From the NCBI GenBank assembly GCA_963713505.1, contig CAVQMC010000019.1:1-64000 (forward strand): a stretch of DNA of 64,000 bases. The letters are read 5' to 3'. A model generated the notes under the pieces. The model was not told the origin of the DNA, searched no databases, and worked only from the letters and a program-made list of their open reading frames with translations. Shown piece after piece: positions 27,872 through 39,700 of this stretch (positions are counted from its first letter, which is position 1; the number at the start of each line of letters is the position of its first letter). Position numbers and translations under genes: made by a program. This DNA comes from CAVQMC01 sp963713505. Lineage in GTDB: Bacteria; Bacteroidota; Ignavibacteria; Ignavibacteriales; Ignavibacteriaceae.

Positions 27872-28058
27872 AATCAAATGTTATCTTTATTAGAAATTAT
27901 ATCCATTTGCTAATCCGTTCAGAAGAAACAAGTACTTATTAAGTAAAAACTACAAGGTAAAAGTCTGCATTTTTCATTTTTAAGCTATTATTCCATTTTT
28001 TTAATGGCATATTTATTGGCATTTGTAATTAATTGTATTTTAAATCTGTCAGAAAAAA

Positions 28059-28499
28059 ATGGAATATAAATCCAACAAATACGTTACGGATATTGTTGCT
28101 GTTAGAAGATTAAGAGCAATATTATGGTTTGAGCTCTCAACGGCAGCGCTTGTAATATTAAATTTTTTTTGGGCACTTACATTAACAATAGTAATAGTTG
28201 CAGCACTTTTGTTTACTCCTTATATGCTTTACGTTTTGTTTAAAGAAAAACACTATGGATGGATTGGCTTTTTCTTTTTCATTTTTGTATTGCCGTATAT
28301 AATTGTCCTGCTGATATATTATAACTTTATTTTATTACCTGCGTGGCTGCTCCTGCCGATTCCGCTTCTTTATTTATATTATTTTCTCTTAAAATACTCA
28401 GTTGATAACTGGCTGAAAGAATATGATGCGCATGAATATCTTGAAGAGGAAAAAAGAGAGAGCGAGCAAAGAAGAAAAGATGAAATGAGATGGGGCTGA
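28059..28499 (+). CDS. Small polytopic membrane protein, unknown function
   Basis: 146 residues, not recognised. There are about four hydrophobic helices (roughly 24-42, 43-61, 67-87 and 88-110) rich in Phe, Leu and Tyr, then a charged C-terminal tail of about 35 residues (YLEEEKRESEQRRKDEMRWG) that should form a cytoplasmic coiled helix. The N-terminus is short and polar. It may follow its own promoter, since a 187-base gap precedes it. Good AT-rich codon use and a clean membrane pattern support a real gene. Confidence 0.7.
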   Translation: MEYKSNKYVTDIVAVRRLRAILWFELSTAALVILNFFWALTLTIVIVAALLFTPYMLYVLFKEKHYGWIGFFFFIFVLPYIIVLLIYYNFILLPAWLLLPIPLLYLYYFLLKYSVDNWLKEYDAHEYLEEEKRESEQRRKDEMRWG

Positions 28500-28634
28500 T
28501 TATTTTTTATTATTAACAATTTACATTTCATAATTTCTAATTTTATCAATTTATTTCCTTTTTTTCTTACCTTTATATTCTTTATTTTGATGGGATAAAT
28601 TTTCTGCTGTTTATAATTAAACAGAGGAGGTATT

Positions 28635-28859
28635 ATGTCTTTTAGAGATCAGCAAAAGTATCTGGAAACTTTAAAAAAATACGAAAGAAAATTCGACCGT
28701 AAAGAACTGGAAGAATATAAAATGTTTGTAAAAATGCAGAAAGACGATGAAGATTTTGATTCGGTTTCTATGCGCAGATTAAAAGAACTTTATGATAAAT
28801 ACAACGTACCTGTAGATAAAAGCAAATACGATGCATTTTTCAAGAAAAAAGAAGAATAA
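28635..28859 (+). CDS. Small charged cytoplasmic protein, unknown function
   Basis: 74 residues, about half charged, predicted almost entirely helical. There is no signal or membrane segment, and no family recognised. It has a strong Shine-Dalgarno sequence (AGAGGAGGT, 7 bases before the ATG), so it is probably well translated. The DUF2723 gene follows 64 bases later on the same strand. Confidence 0.7.
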   Translation: MSFRDQQKYLETLKKYERKFDRKELEEYKMFVKMQKDDEDFDSVSMRRLKELYDKYNVPVDKSKYDAFFKKKEE

Positions 28860-28923
28860 AAACCTAACTGATCAATTCAGAGTACATTAGAAATTTTTGA
28901 ATCCTTTTCATTTTGAGGAGATA

Positions 28924-31898
28924 ATGAATTATAAACCGCTTCATAAAATTATTGGTTTAATTGTCTTTTTAATTTCATTTTTAGTTGTTTTCTCAACTGC
29001 CCAGCCTTCGGTTTCTTTTTGGGATTGCGGCGAGTTTATTTCGGCCAGCTATTATCTTCAGGTTCCTCATCCTCCGGGAACTCCTTTCTTCTTGATACTT
29101 GGAAGATTATTTGCAATGATTCCTTTTGCGGCAAATATCGGTTTTAGAGTAAATACAATTTCGTCCTTAGCGAGCGGTTTTTCGGTTTTATTCCTTTATT
29201 TAATTGCCGTTATGCTGATTGAAAATTATAAAGGGAAAAAACGCGAAGGTCTTTTAGATGCATTATCTGTTTACATTCCAGCTGCAATTGGTGCTTTGGC
29301 TTTTTCTTTCAGTGATACGTTCTGGTTTAATGGTGTTGAAGCGGAAGTATACGCAACAAGTACATTTTTATTTGCAGGTGTTACCTGGTTAATGATGAGA
29401 TGGAACGAAAGAGCGGATTCAAAGGACAGCGAAAAGTATATTTTAATGATTGCGTTTTTAATCGGTATTGCCACAGGTGTTCACTTGATGAGCGTATTGG
29501 CAATTGTGCCGGTTGTAATGGTCATAGTATTTAGAAAATATCTTGAAGATGAAGAAGCTTGTAAAAAAACAGGATATATTTTTCTGGCTCATATCGGATT
29601 GATCCTTGTAATAGCATTTGCTATGTGGGCTGCACAAACATCGACAACACCTCCTACACAAGAACAATATATTGACTATGATAATAAATTCAAATTGATG
29701 ATTCTTGGTTTGAGCGGTATCATAATGGGTGTATACTGGAAGAAAATTTTTACCAGAAATTCTTTTTATACTCCGCTTATCATTGGAGGAATTGCATTAT
29801 TTTTAGTTTATCCCGGTGTTGTAAAATTTCTGCCCGAAATTATGACAGCTCTCGGTGAAAATAATATTATAATTGAGATAATTATTCTATTAGTAATCTT
29901 TGGTGCCTTGGGTTATGGAGTTTATTATGCAACCAAAGAAAAGAAACCAACTCTGCATTTAATTTTTATGTCGTTCATTTTTGTATTAATGGCATTTACA
30001 ACTTTTGCAATGGTTATTATTCGTGCAAACCAAAATCCTCCTATGAATGAAAACGAACCGGATCAATTTACTGAATTGGTTTCTTATTTGAATCGTGAAC
30101 AATATGGTGACTTCCCGACATTTAAAAGAAGGTTTGCAACCGAGCCTCATCAAATGGTTACATATAATAATTATTCCAGTGATTTGGACTTTTTCTGGTC
30201 CTATCAAATGAACCATATGATGACACGCTACTGGCTTTGGAATTTTGCAGGAAGAGAAGGCTGGGCACAGGATGACGGCGCTAATATTGCTCCATTTAAT
30301 GATATCGGTAATATTTTTGGTAAAATAATAAATGTTCATTTCGCCGGGGATGTCAAAGATTCTTTGTTTGGAATTCCATTTCTTCCTCGGATTACTCGGA
30401 ATTTATTTTCATTTCCGCAAAGATTGGAAAATGGCTTCCGTCTTTATGGTTATGTTTATCTTGATGGGATACTTAACTGCTTTTTATCAAAACCAGCAGC
30501 AGCCCCAGCCAAGGGAAAGAGATTATTTTTATGTAGGTGCATTTTTTGTTTTTGCTCTTTGGATTTCGATAGCCGTGCAGGGTTTAATTGATCTTGTAAG
30601 GGCAAAGATAAAAGATGAATCATTTAAAAAATCTGTTGTTGTTGCAATATTAATTTTGGGAGTATTCTTTGTCCCGGTTAGAATGGTTTGGGCAAATTAC
30701 TTTACGCATGATCGATCAAGAAACTGGGTTCCATGGGATTATTCATATAACCTTCTCCAAAGCTGCGATCCAAATGCAGTTTTATTTACTAACGGAGATA
30801 ACGACACTTTCCCGCTTTGGTATCTGCAGGATGTTGAAGGTGTAAGAAGAGATGTAAAAGTAGCTAATCTTTCGTTATTAAATACTTCTTGGTATATAAA
30901 ACAATTGAAGAATAACGATCCATATCATGTTGGTAAAGTCAATATGAATCTTACAGATGCACAGATTGAACAGCTTCAGCCTATAAGATGGACACCGCAG
31001 GATATAACCGTTCCTTTACCGGGTTATCAAACTGGAAATATTTCCAAAGATCTAAAAGAAAGATATGACATTCAGGATTCCTCCGTTTTGAAACAAGGTT
31101 ATATTAAATTTAAAATGGATAATACTTTAACCTTCGGAAAAGTTACTGCAATACGCGTACAGGATATTATGGTGAAAGAAATTATTGAAGCAAATAAGTG
31201 GCAGCGCCCAATTTATTTTGCCGTTACTTGTTCTCGCGATAGCAAGATTGGTCTGGATGATTATTTAAGAATGGAAGGAATGGCTTTGAAAGCTTGTCCC
31301 TGAAAAACGCAAACAGGGAATTGAGTTTGTAAATGTTGATAAGCTGTCCAAAGAGTTAGTCGAAAATCCCGGCTACAGCAAGACATATAAACCCGGATTT
31401 AAATTCAGAGGATTAAACGATTCAACTATTTTCTTCGATGAAAATCATCAAAGAATGCTGCAGAATTATAGAAATGCATTTATCAGACTTGCAGTTCATT
31501 ATTTAAATGTAAATCAAAACGATAAAGCTTTGAAAATAATGGACGCTATGCAGGTAAAAATGCCGCGAAACGTAATTGGTATGGAACTGCCTCTCCTTTA
31601 TGAAGTTGGAAATATTTATTATAGCGCCGGCGGAATTCAGCAGTACAAAGAAATTGCTGCAGACGTAGAAAAGAAAGCATTGAAACAAATAGAAGAAAAC
31701 CCAGGCGATGTTCAGTCTTATTATAATCCTTACAGAATATTGCTGGATACTTACGGGAACTTAAAAGCATACGGCAAGCTTTATGATTTATGGCTGAAGA
31801 TTCAGACAATGTATCCGAATGATCCCCAAGTAAAAGCTAACGTTGAAAAGTATAAGAGAATTGTTCAGCAGCAGGATACTTTAAATAATAAGAAATAA
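28924..31898 (+). CDS. DUF2723 (TMEM260-type) membrane glycosyltransferase (two frameshifts)
   Basis: About 990 residues when joined. The best start is ATG 28924, with GGAGATA just upstream; an ATG 27 bases earlier adds a poor leader. The N-terminal domain is DUF2723: 'SVSFWDCGEFISASYYLQVP', HPPGTPFFLILGRLF, then many membrane helices. The mid-region has 'QQQQPQPRERDYFYVGAFFV' and 'VLFTNGDNDTFPLWYLQDVE', typical of the family in Bacteroidota-type bacteria. The C-terminal part is soluble and helical. The human relative TMEM260 is a protein O-mannosyltransferase, so transfer of a lipid-linked sugar at the membrane is plausible. Breaks: near 30385 (extra C; restores GIPFLLGLLGIYFHF) and near 31292 (extra G; restores ALKLVPEKRKQGIEF). 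A terminator follows. Confidence 0.82.
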
Positions 31899-31921
31899 AA
31901 AATAAAATTTAATATCTTCTT

Positions 31922-31952
31922 AATAAGCGGTCCAATGGCCGCTTATTTTTTT
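31922..31952 (+). terminator. Rho-independent terminator
   Basis: AATAAGCGG (31922-31930) pairs with CCGCTTATT (31939-31947) around an 8-base loop, followed by a T-run to 31952. It ends the DUF2723 transcript, 24 bases after its stop. Confidence 0.88.
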
Positions 31953-32028
31953 AGAAACAAACTTAAATTGGAAGAAGTTTAAGAAAAAAGATAAATTAGA
32001 AACTAACAAAACATAATTTTAACAGTTA

Positions 32029-33084
32029 ATGAAAATTTTAATTTTAGCTTTATCCGGAATTGGCGATGCGTTAATGTTTACACCTGCATTAAGTTTATTA
32101 AAGAAGTCAATGCCGGAAGCTCAAATTGATGCTTTGGTTATGTTTAAAGGTGTAAAGGACATGTATGACAGAAATCCGAATTTTGATAATGTTTATCATT
32201 TTGATTTTTTAAAAAAAGGCGCGGCTGCTTCACTAAAATATGTTTTGAGTTTAAGAGGAAAATATGATGCATCGATAAATGTCTATCCTTCCAATAGAAG
32301 AGAATATAACATTATAAACTTTTTAATCGGTGCAAAAAAAAAGGCCGGAGTAAAATATCTTAGAAAAGATAAAGAAAATTTCGGCTTTCTGAACAATGTC
32401 AGAATTACTGAAAATGATTCACTTCATAATGTTCAGGAAAATATAAAACAAGTTGAAAAAATTATAAATAAAAGTTTGGCTGATGAACCCGGTCTTGATT
32501 TTCCTTTAGATGAAAAAGATTTAAAATATGCTTCAGAATATTTATCCAATATAAAAATTAATGAAGATGATTTAGTAATAGGATTTCATCCCGGGTGTGC
32601 GACATTAAAAAATCATATTAAAAGAAGATGGGAACCTGAAAAATTTGCCTATTTAGGAAATAAATTAATTAAAGATAAAAATGCTAAAATATTAATTTTA
32701 GGCGGACCTGAAGAAAAAGAATTAAAAGACAACATTGCAGCTCAGATAAATAGTCAAAATGTTTTTGTAGTCGAAACGGATAATCTGCCACAATCTGCTG
32801 CAATAATGAAAAGATGTAATGCATTTGTAACAAATGATTCCAGTTTAATGCACATTGCTTCTGCAATGAAGTTAAAGGTTATTGCTATTATTGGTCCTAC
32901 AAATCCAAATTACATTCATCCATGGAAAACAGATCATCAAATAGTCACTTTAAATTTAGACTGTGCACCATGTTTTATTTATTCACCGCGTCCCTTAATT
33001 TGTTTTAGAAATGATGTACTTTTTAAATGCATTAAAGAACTTAATGTAGATATGGTATATGATGCTGTAAATAAATTTATTTAA
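32029..33084 (+). CDS. Glycosyltransferase family 9 (heptosyltransferase-like)
   Basis: 351 residues, GT-B fold. The N-terminus is 'KILILALSGIGDALMFTPAL', the family start. 'VIGFHPGCATLKNHIKRRWE', ILILGGPEE, 'CNAFVTNDSSLMHIASAMKL' and 'VIAIIGPTNPNYIHPW' form the nucleotide-sugar and acceptor sites (heptosyltransferase / ADP-heptose:LPS type). The enzyme probably adds a sugar to LPS core or another surface glycan at the inner membrane. The precise donor and acceptor are unknown. The SRPBCC gene follows after 11 bases. Confidence 0.85.
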   Translation: MKILILALSGIGDALMFTPALSLLKKSMPEAQIDALVMFKGVKDMYDRNPNFDNVYHFDFLKKGAAASLKYVLSLRGKYDASINVYPSNRREYNIINFLIGAKKKAGVKYLRKDKENFGFLNNVRITENDSLHNVQENIKQVEKIINKSLADEPGLDFPLDEKDLKYASEYLSNIKINEDDLVIGFHPGCATLKNHIKRRWEPEKFAYLGNKLIKDKNAKILILGGPEEKELKDNIAAQINSQNVFVVETDNLPQSAAIMKRCNAFVTNDSSLMHIASAMKLKVIAIIGPTNPNYIHPWKTDHQIVTLNLDCAPCFIYSPRPLICFRNDVLFKCIKELNVDMVYDAVNKFI

Positions 33085-33095
33085 TTAGATTACCA

Positions 33096-33555
33096 ATGAA
33101 ATTCTATCAATTAAAAAAAGAACAGACACTTAATATCTCAATAGATAAAGCGTGGGAATTTTTTTCTGCTCCGGAGAATCTAAATGAAATTACTCCGCCT
33201 GATTTGGATTTTAAGATTGTTTCTGATTCTTCACCTAAAATGTACTGCGGACAGATAATAGAATATAAAATAAAAATTTTACCTTTCGTTAAACAAACAT
33301 GGATTACAGAAATAAAACATGTTGAACAGAAAAAATCTTTTGTGGACGAACAAAGGTTTGGTCCTTATAAATTCTGGTTCCATAAACATGAATTTATTGA
33401 TCTGGGTGAGAAAGTAAAAATTCTGGATAACGTAACTTATTCAATCCCGTTTGGAATTTTAGGAAGGCTTGTTCATTTTCTTTTTATAAGAGAAAAAACT
33501 GGAAAAGATTTTCAATTTCCGTGTGGAAAAATTAAATCAGCTTTTTAATAATTAA
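33096..33555 (+). CDS. SRPBCC (START-like) ligand-binding protein (one frameshift at the end)
   Basis: About 152 residues after correction. The N-terminus 'TLNISIDKAWEFFSAPENLN' and 'EITPPDLDFKIVS', then 'HKHEFIDLGEKVKILDNVTY', are typical of the SRPBCC/cyclase-like family. Near the end the A6 run at 33493-33498 holds one base too many: as read the protein ends KTGKDFQFPCGKIKSAF, but removing one A gives LEKIFNFRVEKLNQLF, the usual amphipathic last helix, with TAA at 33553-33555. This gene then ends exactly one base before the convergent LOG-family gene. The ligand is unknown. Confidence 0.75.
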
Positions 33556-34083
33556 TTATTGCAATTCTTTCTTTAAGTAATTTACTGCTTCTTCAAAATT
33601 ATCATAATACTTAACTAAATCTACACTTCTGTTTTCTCTTTTTAATTGTTCATTTATAACATCTGAAATTTTCTTCCACATTGTTGAATAGCAGACAATT
33701 GGTTTTACACTTAATAAATTTTTATTCATAAATTCCCACACATAAGCAAATTCTAATAATGTTCCGGTTCCGCCGTGAAGGACAAAATAAGCATCACCTA
33801 TTTCTACAAGCTTTGTAATTCTTGTAATAAGATCACTGCTTTTAACTTCTTTAGTTACAAATTCGTTTGGATTTCTATTCCAGCTTTCAACTGTAACACC
33901 AATTGCTTCTGCACCGTTTTCGGAAGCTCCTTTGGAAACAGCTTTCATAATTCCGTTGTATCCGCCGGTGCAGACATTAAAATTATTTTCTGCTAAAATT
34001 TTGCCGAGCTGTTCTGCAATTTCAAATTCTTTTTCGCCTTCTTTAGGAAAAGCACTTCCGAATACGGTTATAGTTTTTTTCAT
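33556..34083 (-). CDS. LOG-family / TIGR00725-like nucleotide-binding protein
   Basis: 175 residues, Rossmann-like. 'ITVFGSAFPKEGEKEFEIAE', 'NVCTGGYNGIMKAVSKGASE' and the motif 'YFVLHGGTGTLLEFAYVWEF' correspond to the LOG (lonely-guy, often misnamed lysine decarboxylase) family, where P/H-G-G-x-G-T-x-x-E forms the active site. Family enzymes release ribose-5-phosphate from nucleoside monophosphates. The gene starts 2 bases after the aldo/keto reductase stop on the same strand and is probably co-transcribed with it. Confidence 0.78.
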   Translation of the reverse strand: MKKTITVFGSAFPKEGEKEFEIAEQLGKILAENNFNVCTGGYNGIMKAVSKGASENGAEAIGVTVESWNRNPNEFVTKEVKSSDLITRITKLVEIGDAYFVLHGGTGTLLEFAYVWEFMNKNLLSVKPIVCYSTMWKKISDVINEQLKRENRSVDLVKYYDNFEEAVNYLKKELQ

Positions 34084-34085
34084 TT

Positions 34086-35054
34086 TTATTCGTAAAAGTT
34101 TTTATTCCATTTATGGATTTTTAATGTTTCAAGTAGTTGTCTGGATAACGGACCATTATTTATACTTCTGATATTTGCCTTTAAATTTTTTTCTTTCCGC
34201 ATTCCCGGAATTACGGATGTAACTTCATTAAAACTTATAATATATCTTAAAGCTGCTTCCGCAAGTGAATCCGTGTCATCTTTTACGTCTTCCCAAATTT
34301 TATCCGCTCGTTCCTGTACATCAATTTTTCTTTTTCCTCTAAAGTAATCATTTCGAAAATCTCCGACAGGAAATTCAGTATCATGTCTTACATTTCCGGT
34401 TAAAGCTCCTTCATCAAACGGAACTCTTGCAATAATAGAAATATTATTCTTTTTGCAAAAAGGAAAAAGTTTGACTGTCGGGTTCTGTTCAAAAATATTA
34501 AATATTACCTGGAAGCTGTTAATCAATCCGCTTTTTGCAGCTTCAATTCCGTTTTCCGGCTGATGATCATTTATTGAAATTCCCCAGTAGCGGACTTTGC
34601 CATCTTTTTTTAATTTCTCAATTGCTTCTTTCCATTCATCATTGTCGGCCCACTTATCATTCCATACATGAAACTGCATTAAATCGATATGATCCCGGTT
34701 TAAGTTTTTTAAGCTTCTTTCAGTTTTTTCAATTATATAATTTTTAGGGAATGAATCTTCAAGAGTCGAATTATCTCCTGCCGGCCATTCTCTTTTTTTT
34801 AGAAGGAATTTTACTTGCAATAAAAATATCTTTTCCGGATTCTTTTTCAGCTTCACCGACAAGTTTTTCGCTGTGTCCGTTTCCATAAGCTAAAGCAGTA
34901 TCGAAGAAATTAATTCCTTCATCAATTGCTTTCAATAATATTTTTTTTGATTCATGATCATCCGCACCAACCCATTCCGACTGTCCGATTCCCCAGCAGC
35001 CGAAATCCTAAAATTGATAATGATTCATCGCTATTATTAAACTTTTTATAATTC
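34086..35054 (-). CDS. Aldo/keto reductase (two frameshifts)
   Basis: About 322 residues when joined from ATG 35052-35054. The first break is at 35003-35005 (TTTCGG should be TTCGG): LGFGCWGIGQSEWVG then reads on through 'GINFFDTALAYGNGHSEKLV'. The second is the T8 run at 34793-34800, where seven give SKKREWPAGDNSTLEDS. Catalytic tetrad residues are visible: Asp and Tyr in FFDTALAYG, Lys in ASKIPSKK and His in LMQFHVWND. The late 'VTSVIPGMRKEKNLKANIRS' binds the NADPH phosphate. It reduces aldehydes or ketones with NADPH; the substrate is unknown. It is a distant relative of the second family member at 50896. Confidence 0.82.
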
Positions 35055-35266
35055 ATTTGTAATCCTGAAATTTTTTGATAAGAACTATTTTAATATAAAT
35101 TAATTTATTCGATTAAATAAAATATTTAAGATTAAAATTCATTCAGAAAAAGTTTAAATCACAATAATTAATGATTATCAACAAATAAAAATATATTAAT
35201 TACTGTATTCTTAATAAAAGTAATATTAATTTTTAAATATTCTTTTACAGATTATTCAACAAAATA

Positions 35267-36475
35267 TTGATTTCAAATAAATATGATATCGTTATAATTG
35301 GGGGAGGCATTGTTGGTCTGGCAACTGCAATGTCATTATCTAAAAATTCCAATCATAAAATAATTGTTATTGAAGCTGAAGATAAAATTGCCTGCACATC
35401 AAACCGGCAACAACAGCGGAGTTATTCATTCCGGACTTTATTACAAACCCGGTTCATTAAAAGCTCAAAATTGCACCGAAGGAAGAGAGTTGATGTACAA
35501 ATTTTGTGAAGAATATAATATTCGGCATGAACGATGCGGAAAGTTAGTCGTCGCGGCTAGATGAAAATGAAATTCCAGCTTTGAATGAATTAGAAAAGAG
35601 AGGAATCGCAAACGGTTTAACGGGAATAAAAAGATTAAAAAAAGAAGAACTAAAAGAATATGAACCTTTTGTAAATGGAATTGAAGGACTTTTTGTTCCT
35701 CAGACAGGCATTGTCGACTACATTCAAGTATCGGAAACTTATGCAGAAATTATAAGGGAAAACGGCGGTGAAATAAAAATCAACACTCAATTTTTCGAAT
35801 TAAAAAAAGAAAATAAAGAATTAATTATAGAAACTTCTTCAGGCGTTTTACATACTAAATATCTAGTTAACTGCGGCGGACTTTATTCAGATAGAATTGC
35901 AAAAGCATGCGGTGTAATTCCAAATGTGAAAATTATTCCTTTCAGAGGTGAATATTATCAGCTGATTAAATCAAAAGAGAATTTAGTTAAAAATTTAATT
36001 TATCCTGTTCCCGATCCAAAATTTCCTTTTCTCGGCGTTCATTTTACAAGAATGATAAACGGCGGAGTTGAAGCCGGACCGAATGCTGTTTTAGCTTTTA
36101 AACGAGAAGGTTATAAAAGATCAGATATTTCTCGTAAATGATATTTTCGATATGCTGACTTATAAAGGTTTTTGGCTGATGGCATCTAAATATTATAAAA
36201 TGGGATTCAATGAAATGCAAAGATCTTTCAGTAAACAAAAATTTGTTGAATCACTAAGAAAATTAATTCCTGATATAAATGAAGAAGATATTTATCCGGG
36301 CGGGTCGGGAGTAAGAGCACAGGCTTTAGATAACAACGGCAAATTAGTTGATGATTTCCGGATCCTTGAAGCAGAAAATATGATTCATGTTTTAAATGCT
36401 CCATCACCTGCCGCAACTGCATCAATCAGTATAGGAAATAAGATTGCAGAAACTGCAATCAAAAATTTCTCTTAA
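35267..36475 (+). CDS. lhgO: L-2-hydroxyglutarate oxidase/dehydrogenase LhgO (three frameshifts)
   Basis: About 403 residues when joined; E. coli LhgO has 422. TTG 35267 gives MISNKYDIVIIGGGIVGLATA, the FAD Rossmann start. Conserved segments match LhgO throughout: HQTGNNSGVIHSGLYYKPGS, 'LFVPQTGIVDYIQVSETYAE', 'IIPFRGEYYQLI', 'YPVPDPKFPFLGVHFTRMIN', 'GPNAVLAFKREGYKR' and 'GVRAQALDNNGKLVDDF'. Breaks: 35396 (extra A, restores ACHQTGNNS), near 35550-35556 (VVA to RLDENEIPALN) and 36133 (extra C, restores SVNDIFDMLTYKG). The flavoenzyme converts L-2-hydroxyglutarate to 2-oxoglutarate and passes electrons to the quinone pool, a metabolite-repair job. Confidence 0.88.
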
Positions 36476-36763
36476 CCAATAATAATCGTATCCTTTATCA
36501 TAATCTATTTATATTTATTTACTTCCGCGGTTTATTTCTCTCCCATGTGATACAAAAAACTGTGATTGCTTTTTGAAAGCTTTATTATAATAACAAAAAT
36601 AATTCTGCGGCTAATAACTTTATTTTGTGATCTATTTAATATCTCAGTTCTTTCGCTATTCATTACAACACTTGTAATAATTTAGATAAATAAATCTTAA
36701 TGATTTCTTCACAAATAGATCATAAACTTCTGAAGACAAAATGATTTTGTTTGGAGAACATAG

Positions 36764-39700
36764 ATGAACAATAGAAAATTACCCATGCATTTTTAAAAGC
36801 TATTACTTTAAGTCTTATTTTATTTTTAATATTCACAAGCATATCTTATTCTCAATATTTCGGAAGAAATAAAGTTCAGTACAACACCTTTAATTTTAAG
36901 ATACTTCATACCAAACATTTTGATATTTACTATTATCCAATTGAAAAAGAAGCAGTATTAGATGCTGCAAGAATGTTAGAAAGATGGGATAAAAGATACA
37001 CCGAAGTTTTTGGAATAAACCCGCTTAAAAAACAGCCTGTTATTTTATATGCAAACGAAGCAGATTTCCAGCAGTCGAATGTTGTGGAAGGATTAATTAG
37101 TCAAGCGACCGGAGGAGTAACAGAAGGATTAAGAAATAGAATTATAATTCCTTTTACAGGGATTAATAAAGATAACAACCATGTATTAGGACACGAACTC
37201 GTTCACGCTTTTCAATACAGCATAATGCGAAAACAGTGAACATGGAATGGAAGCAGGAAGTCATCTGCCGTTATGGGCAATTGAAGGAATGGCGGAATAT
37301 CTTTCTTTAGGCAGAAGAGACCCTTTAACTTCAATGTGGATGAGAGATGCTGTTTTAAGTAATGATGTACCAACAATAGATGATATTGAAACAAACTCAA
37401 AATATTTTCCATACAGATACGGACAGGCTTTTGGGCTTATATAGGCGGTAAGTATGGCGATAAAATGGTTGCAAATATTTTTGATGCATCTCTTTCATTT
37501 GGACTTGCACGCTGCAATTGACTTCTCTGCTTGGAATGCCTGTTGATACTTTATCAAAAGAATGGAGACAATCTTTAATCGATACTTATCAAAACGAAAT
37601 TAATGGAAGAACAAAACCTTCTGATATTGGACAGAAAATAGTTGCATCAAAAGAAGCAATGAACTTAGCACCTGTCATTAGTCCAAACGGAAAATATATT
37701 GCAGCAATCTCCAGACAATCTTTATTTACTTTGGATTTATATTTATTTGATGCCGAAACCGGAAAAGTTATTAGAAAGCTTGCAAGTTCTAACACGGATT
37801 CACATTTCGATGCAATAAACTTTACAAATTCATCGGGCACTTGGTCACCTGATAATAAAATATTTTATTTTGTCGTTTACAAGGACGGGCATAATGAAAT
37901 TGCAAGAGTAAATGTTGAAACGGGTGAACTATTATCAAATATCAGGATTAAAGGACTTAATGCTATTTCTAATCTTGCATGGTCACCGGACGGCAACAAT
38001 TTGGCAATTACGGGTTCTGAAGGAGGAATTAGCGATCTCTATCTATACAATTTAAATACTGAAGACATTGAGAAAATTACTAATGATAAATATTCTGAAA
38101 TTCAGCCTGCCTGGTCTCCTGACGGTAAAATAATTGCTTATACAACAGATTACGGACCAAAAACAAATTTCGACAGCTTAACTTTTAATCCGATGAAAAT
38201 TGCTTTGTATAATGTCAAAACAAAAAAAACAAATTATATTTCGATGTCCAATGATGTAAATCATTTCAATCCCCAGTTTTCAAAAGATGGAAAAGATTTA
38301 TATTTTCTTGCCGATGCAGATGGAATAACAGACGTATATAGATATTCATTTAAAGATAAAGGTTATTACAGGGTTACCAAAGTTGCAACTGGAATAAGCG
38401 GTTTAACTGAACTTTCACCTGCAATGTCGGTTTCATCAGGAACCGGTAAAATGGTTTTTACGGTTTTTGCAAATAACAGCTATGATATTTACGAATTGGA
38501 TGAAGATCAAACCCAGGGTAAACCATATATACTTGATTTAACAAAATACGATACTAATGCTTCACTGCCTCCTCTCTATGCTATGGATCAGGGACTTGTA
38601 TTTGATTATTTGAATAATTCCGTCAATGGGATTGGTAACTAAACAAGATTTTACAAAAACAAATTATAATTCATCTCTTTCTTTAATTTATCTTGGTCAG
38701 CCGCAGCTTGGATTAGTTGCGGATAGATTTGGTGCCGGTGTCGGAGGAGGCGTGAGCATGTTGTTCAGCGATATGCTCGGAAATCATCTTTTAAGTGTTG
38801 ATGCACAAATTAACGGCGGAATAAAAGATCTTGGCGGACAAGCATTTTATATGAACAGAAAAAACAGATTTAATTGGGGAGCTGTAATAGGACATATTCC
38901 TTATTTAACTGCACAAGTTGGGTTTGCTCCCGTTACTGTAAATCAAGGCGGACAACAATATCAAGGTATAGATCAAATGATTTATAAACAGAGAGTTTTT
39001 TTAGATGAACTTGGACTTATTGGTGCCTATCCCTTATCTACAAATAGAAGATTTGAATTAGGAACAAACTACACGAGGGTCAGCTACAATCAGGAAATTG
39101 AACATATAGTAACTCTCGGCGGACTTGTAGTTGCGGATTCAACTCAAAGTGTTCCTTCTCCTTCCGGTTTAAATTTATTCCAGGCAAGTACTGCTTACGT
39201 CGGCGATTATTCATTTTTCGGATATACATCTCCGATTCAAGGAAGCAGGTTCAGGTTTGAATTCGATCCGACTGTCGGCGATCTGCAGTATTTAACTTTC
39301 TTAGCAGATTACAGAAAATATTTTTTCATGGATCCTTTTACTTTAGCTTTTAGAGTAATGGAATACGGAAGATATTTTGGCGATGCGGATAATTAAAGAC
39401 TTTCACCGCTTTATTTTGGCTGACCAAACTTTTATAAGAGGATATAGTATAAATTCATTTAATTTTTCACAGCTTACTCCGACAAGCCAGAATAATTATC
39501 CGACTTTCGATCGTTTGATAGGTTCGAAAATTGGAGTATTCAATATGGAATTTAGAATTCCGTTGTTGGGTTCGGAACAATTTGGATTAATTAATTTCCC
39601 TTATGTTCCAACCGAATTATCTTTATTCCTGGACGGCGGAGTTGCGTGGACAAATTCAAGTAAACCTGTATTTAAAATTACGGAACATTCAAACCAAAGA

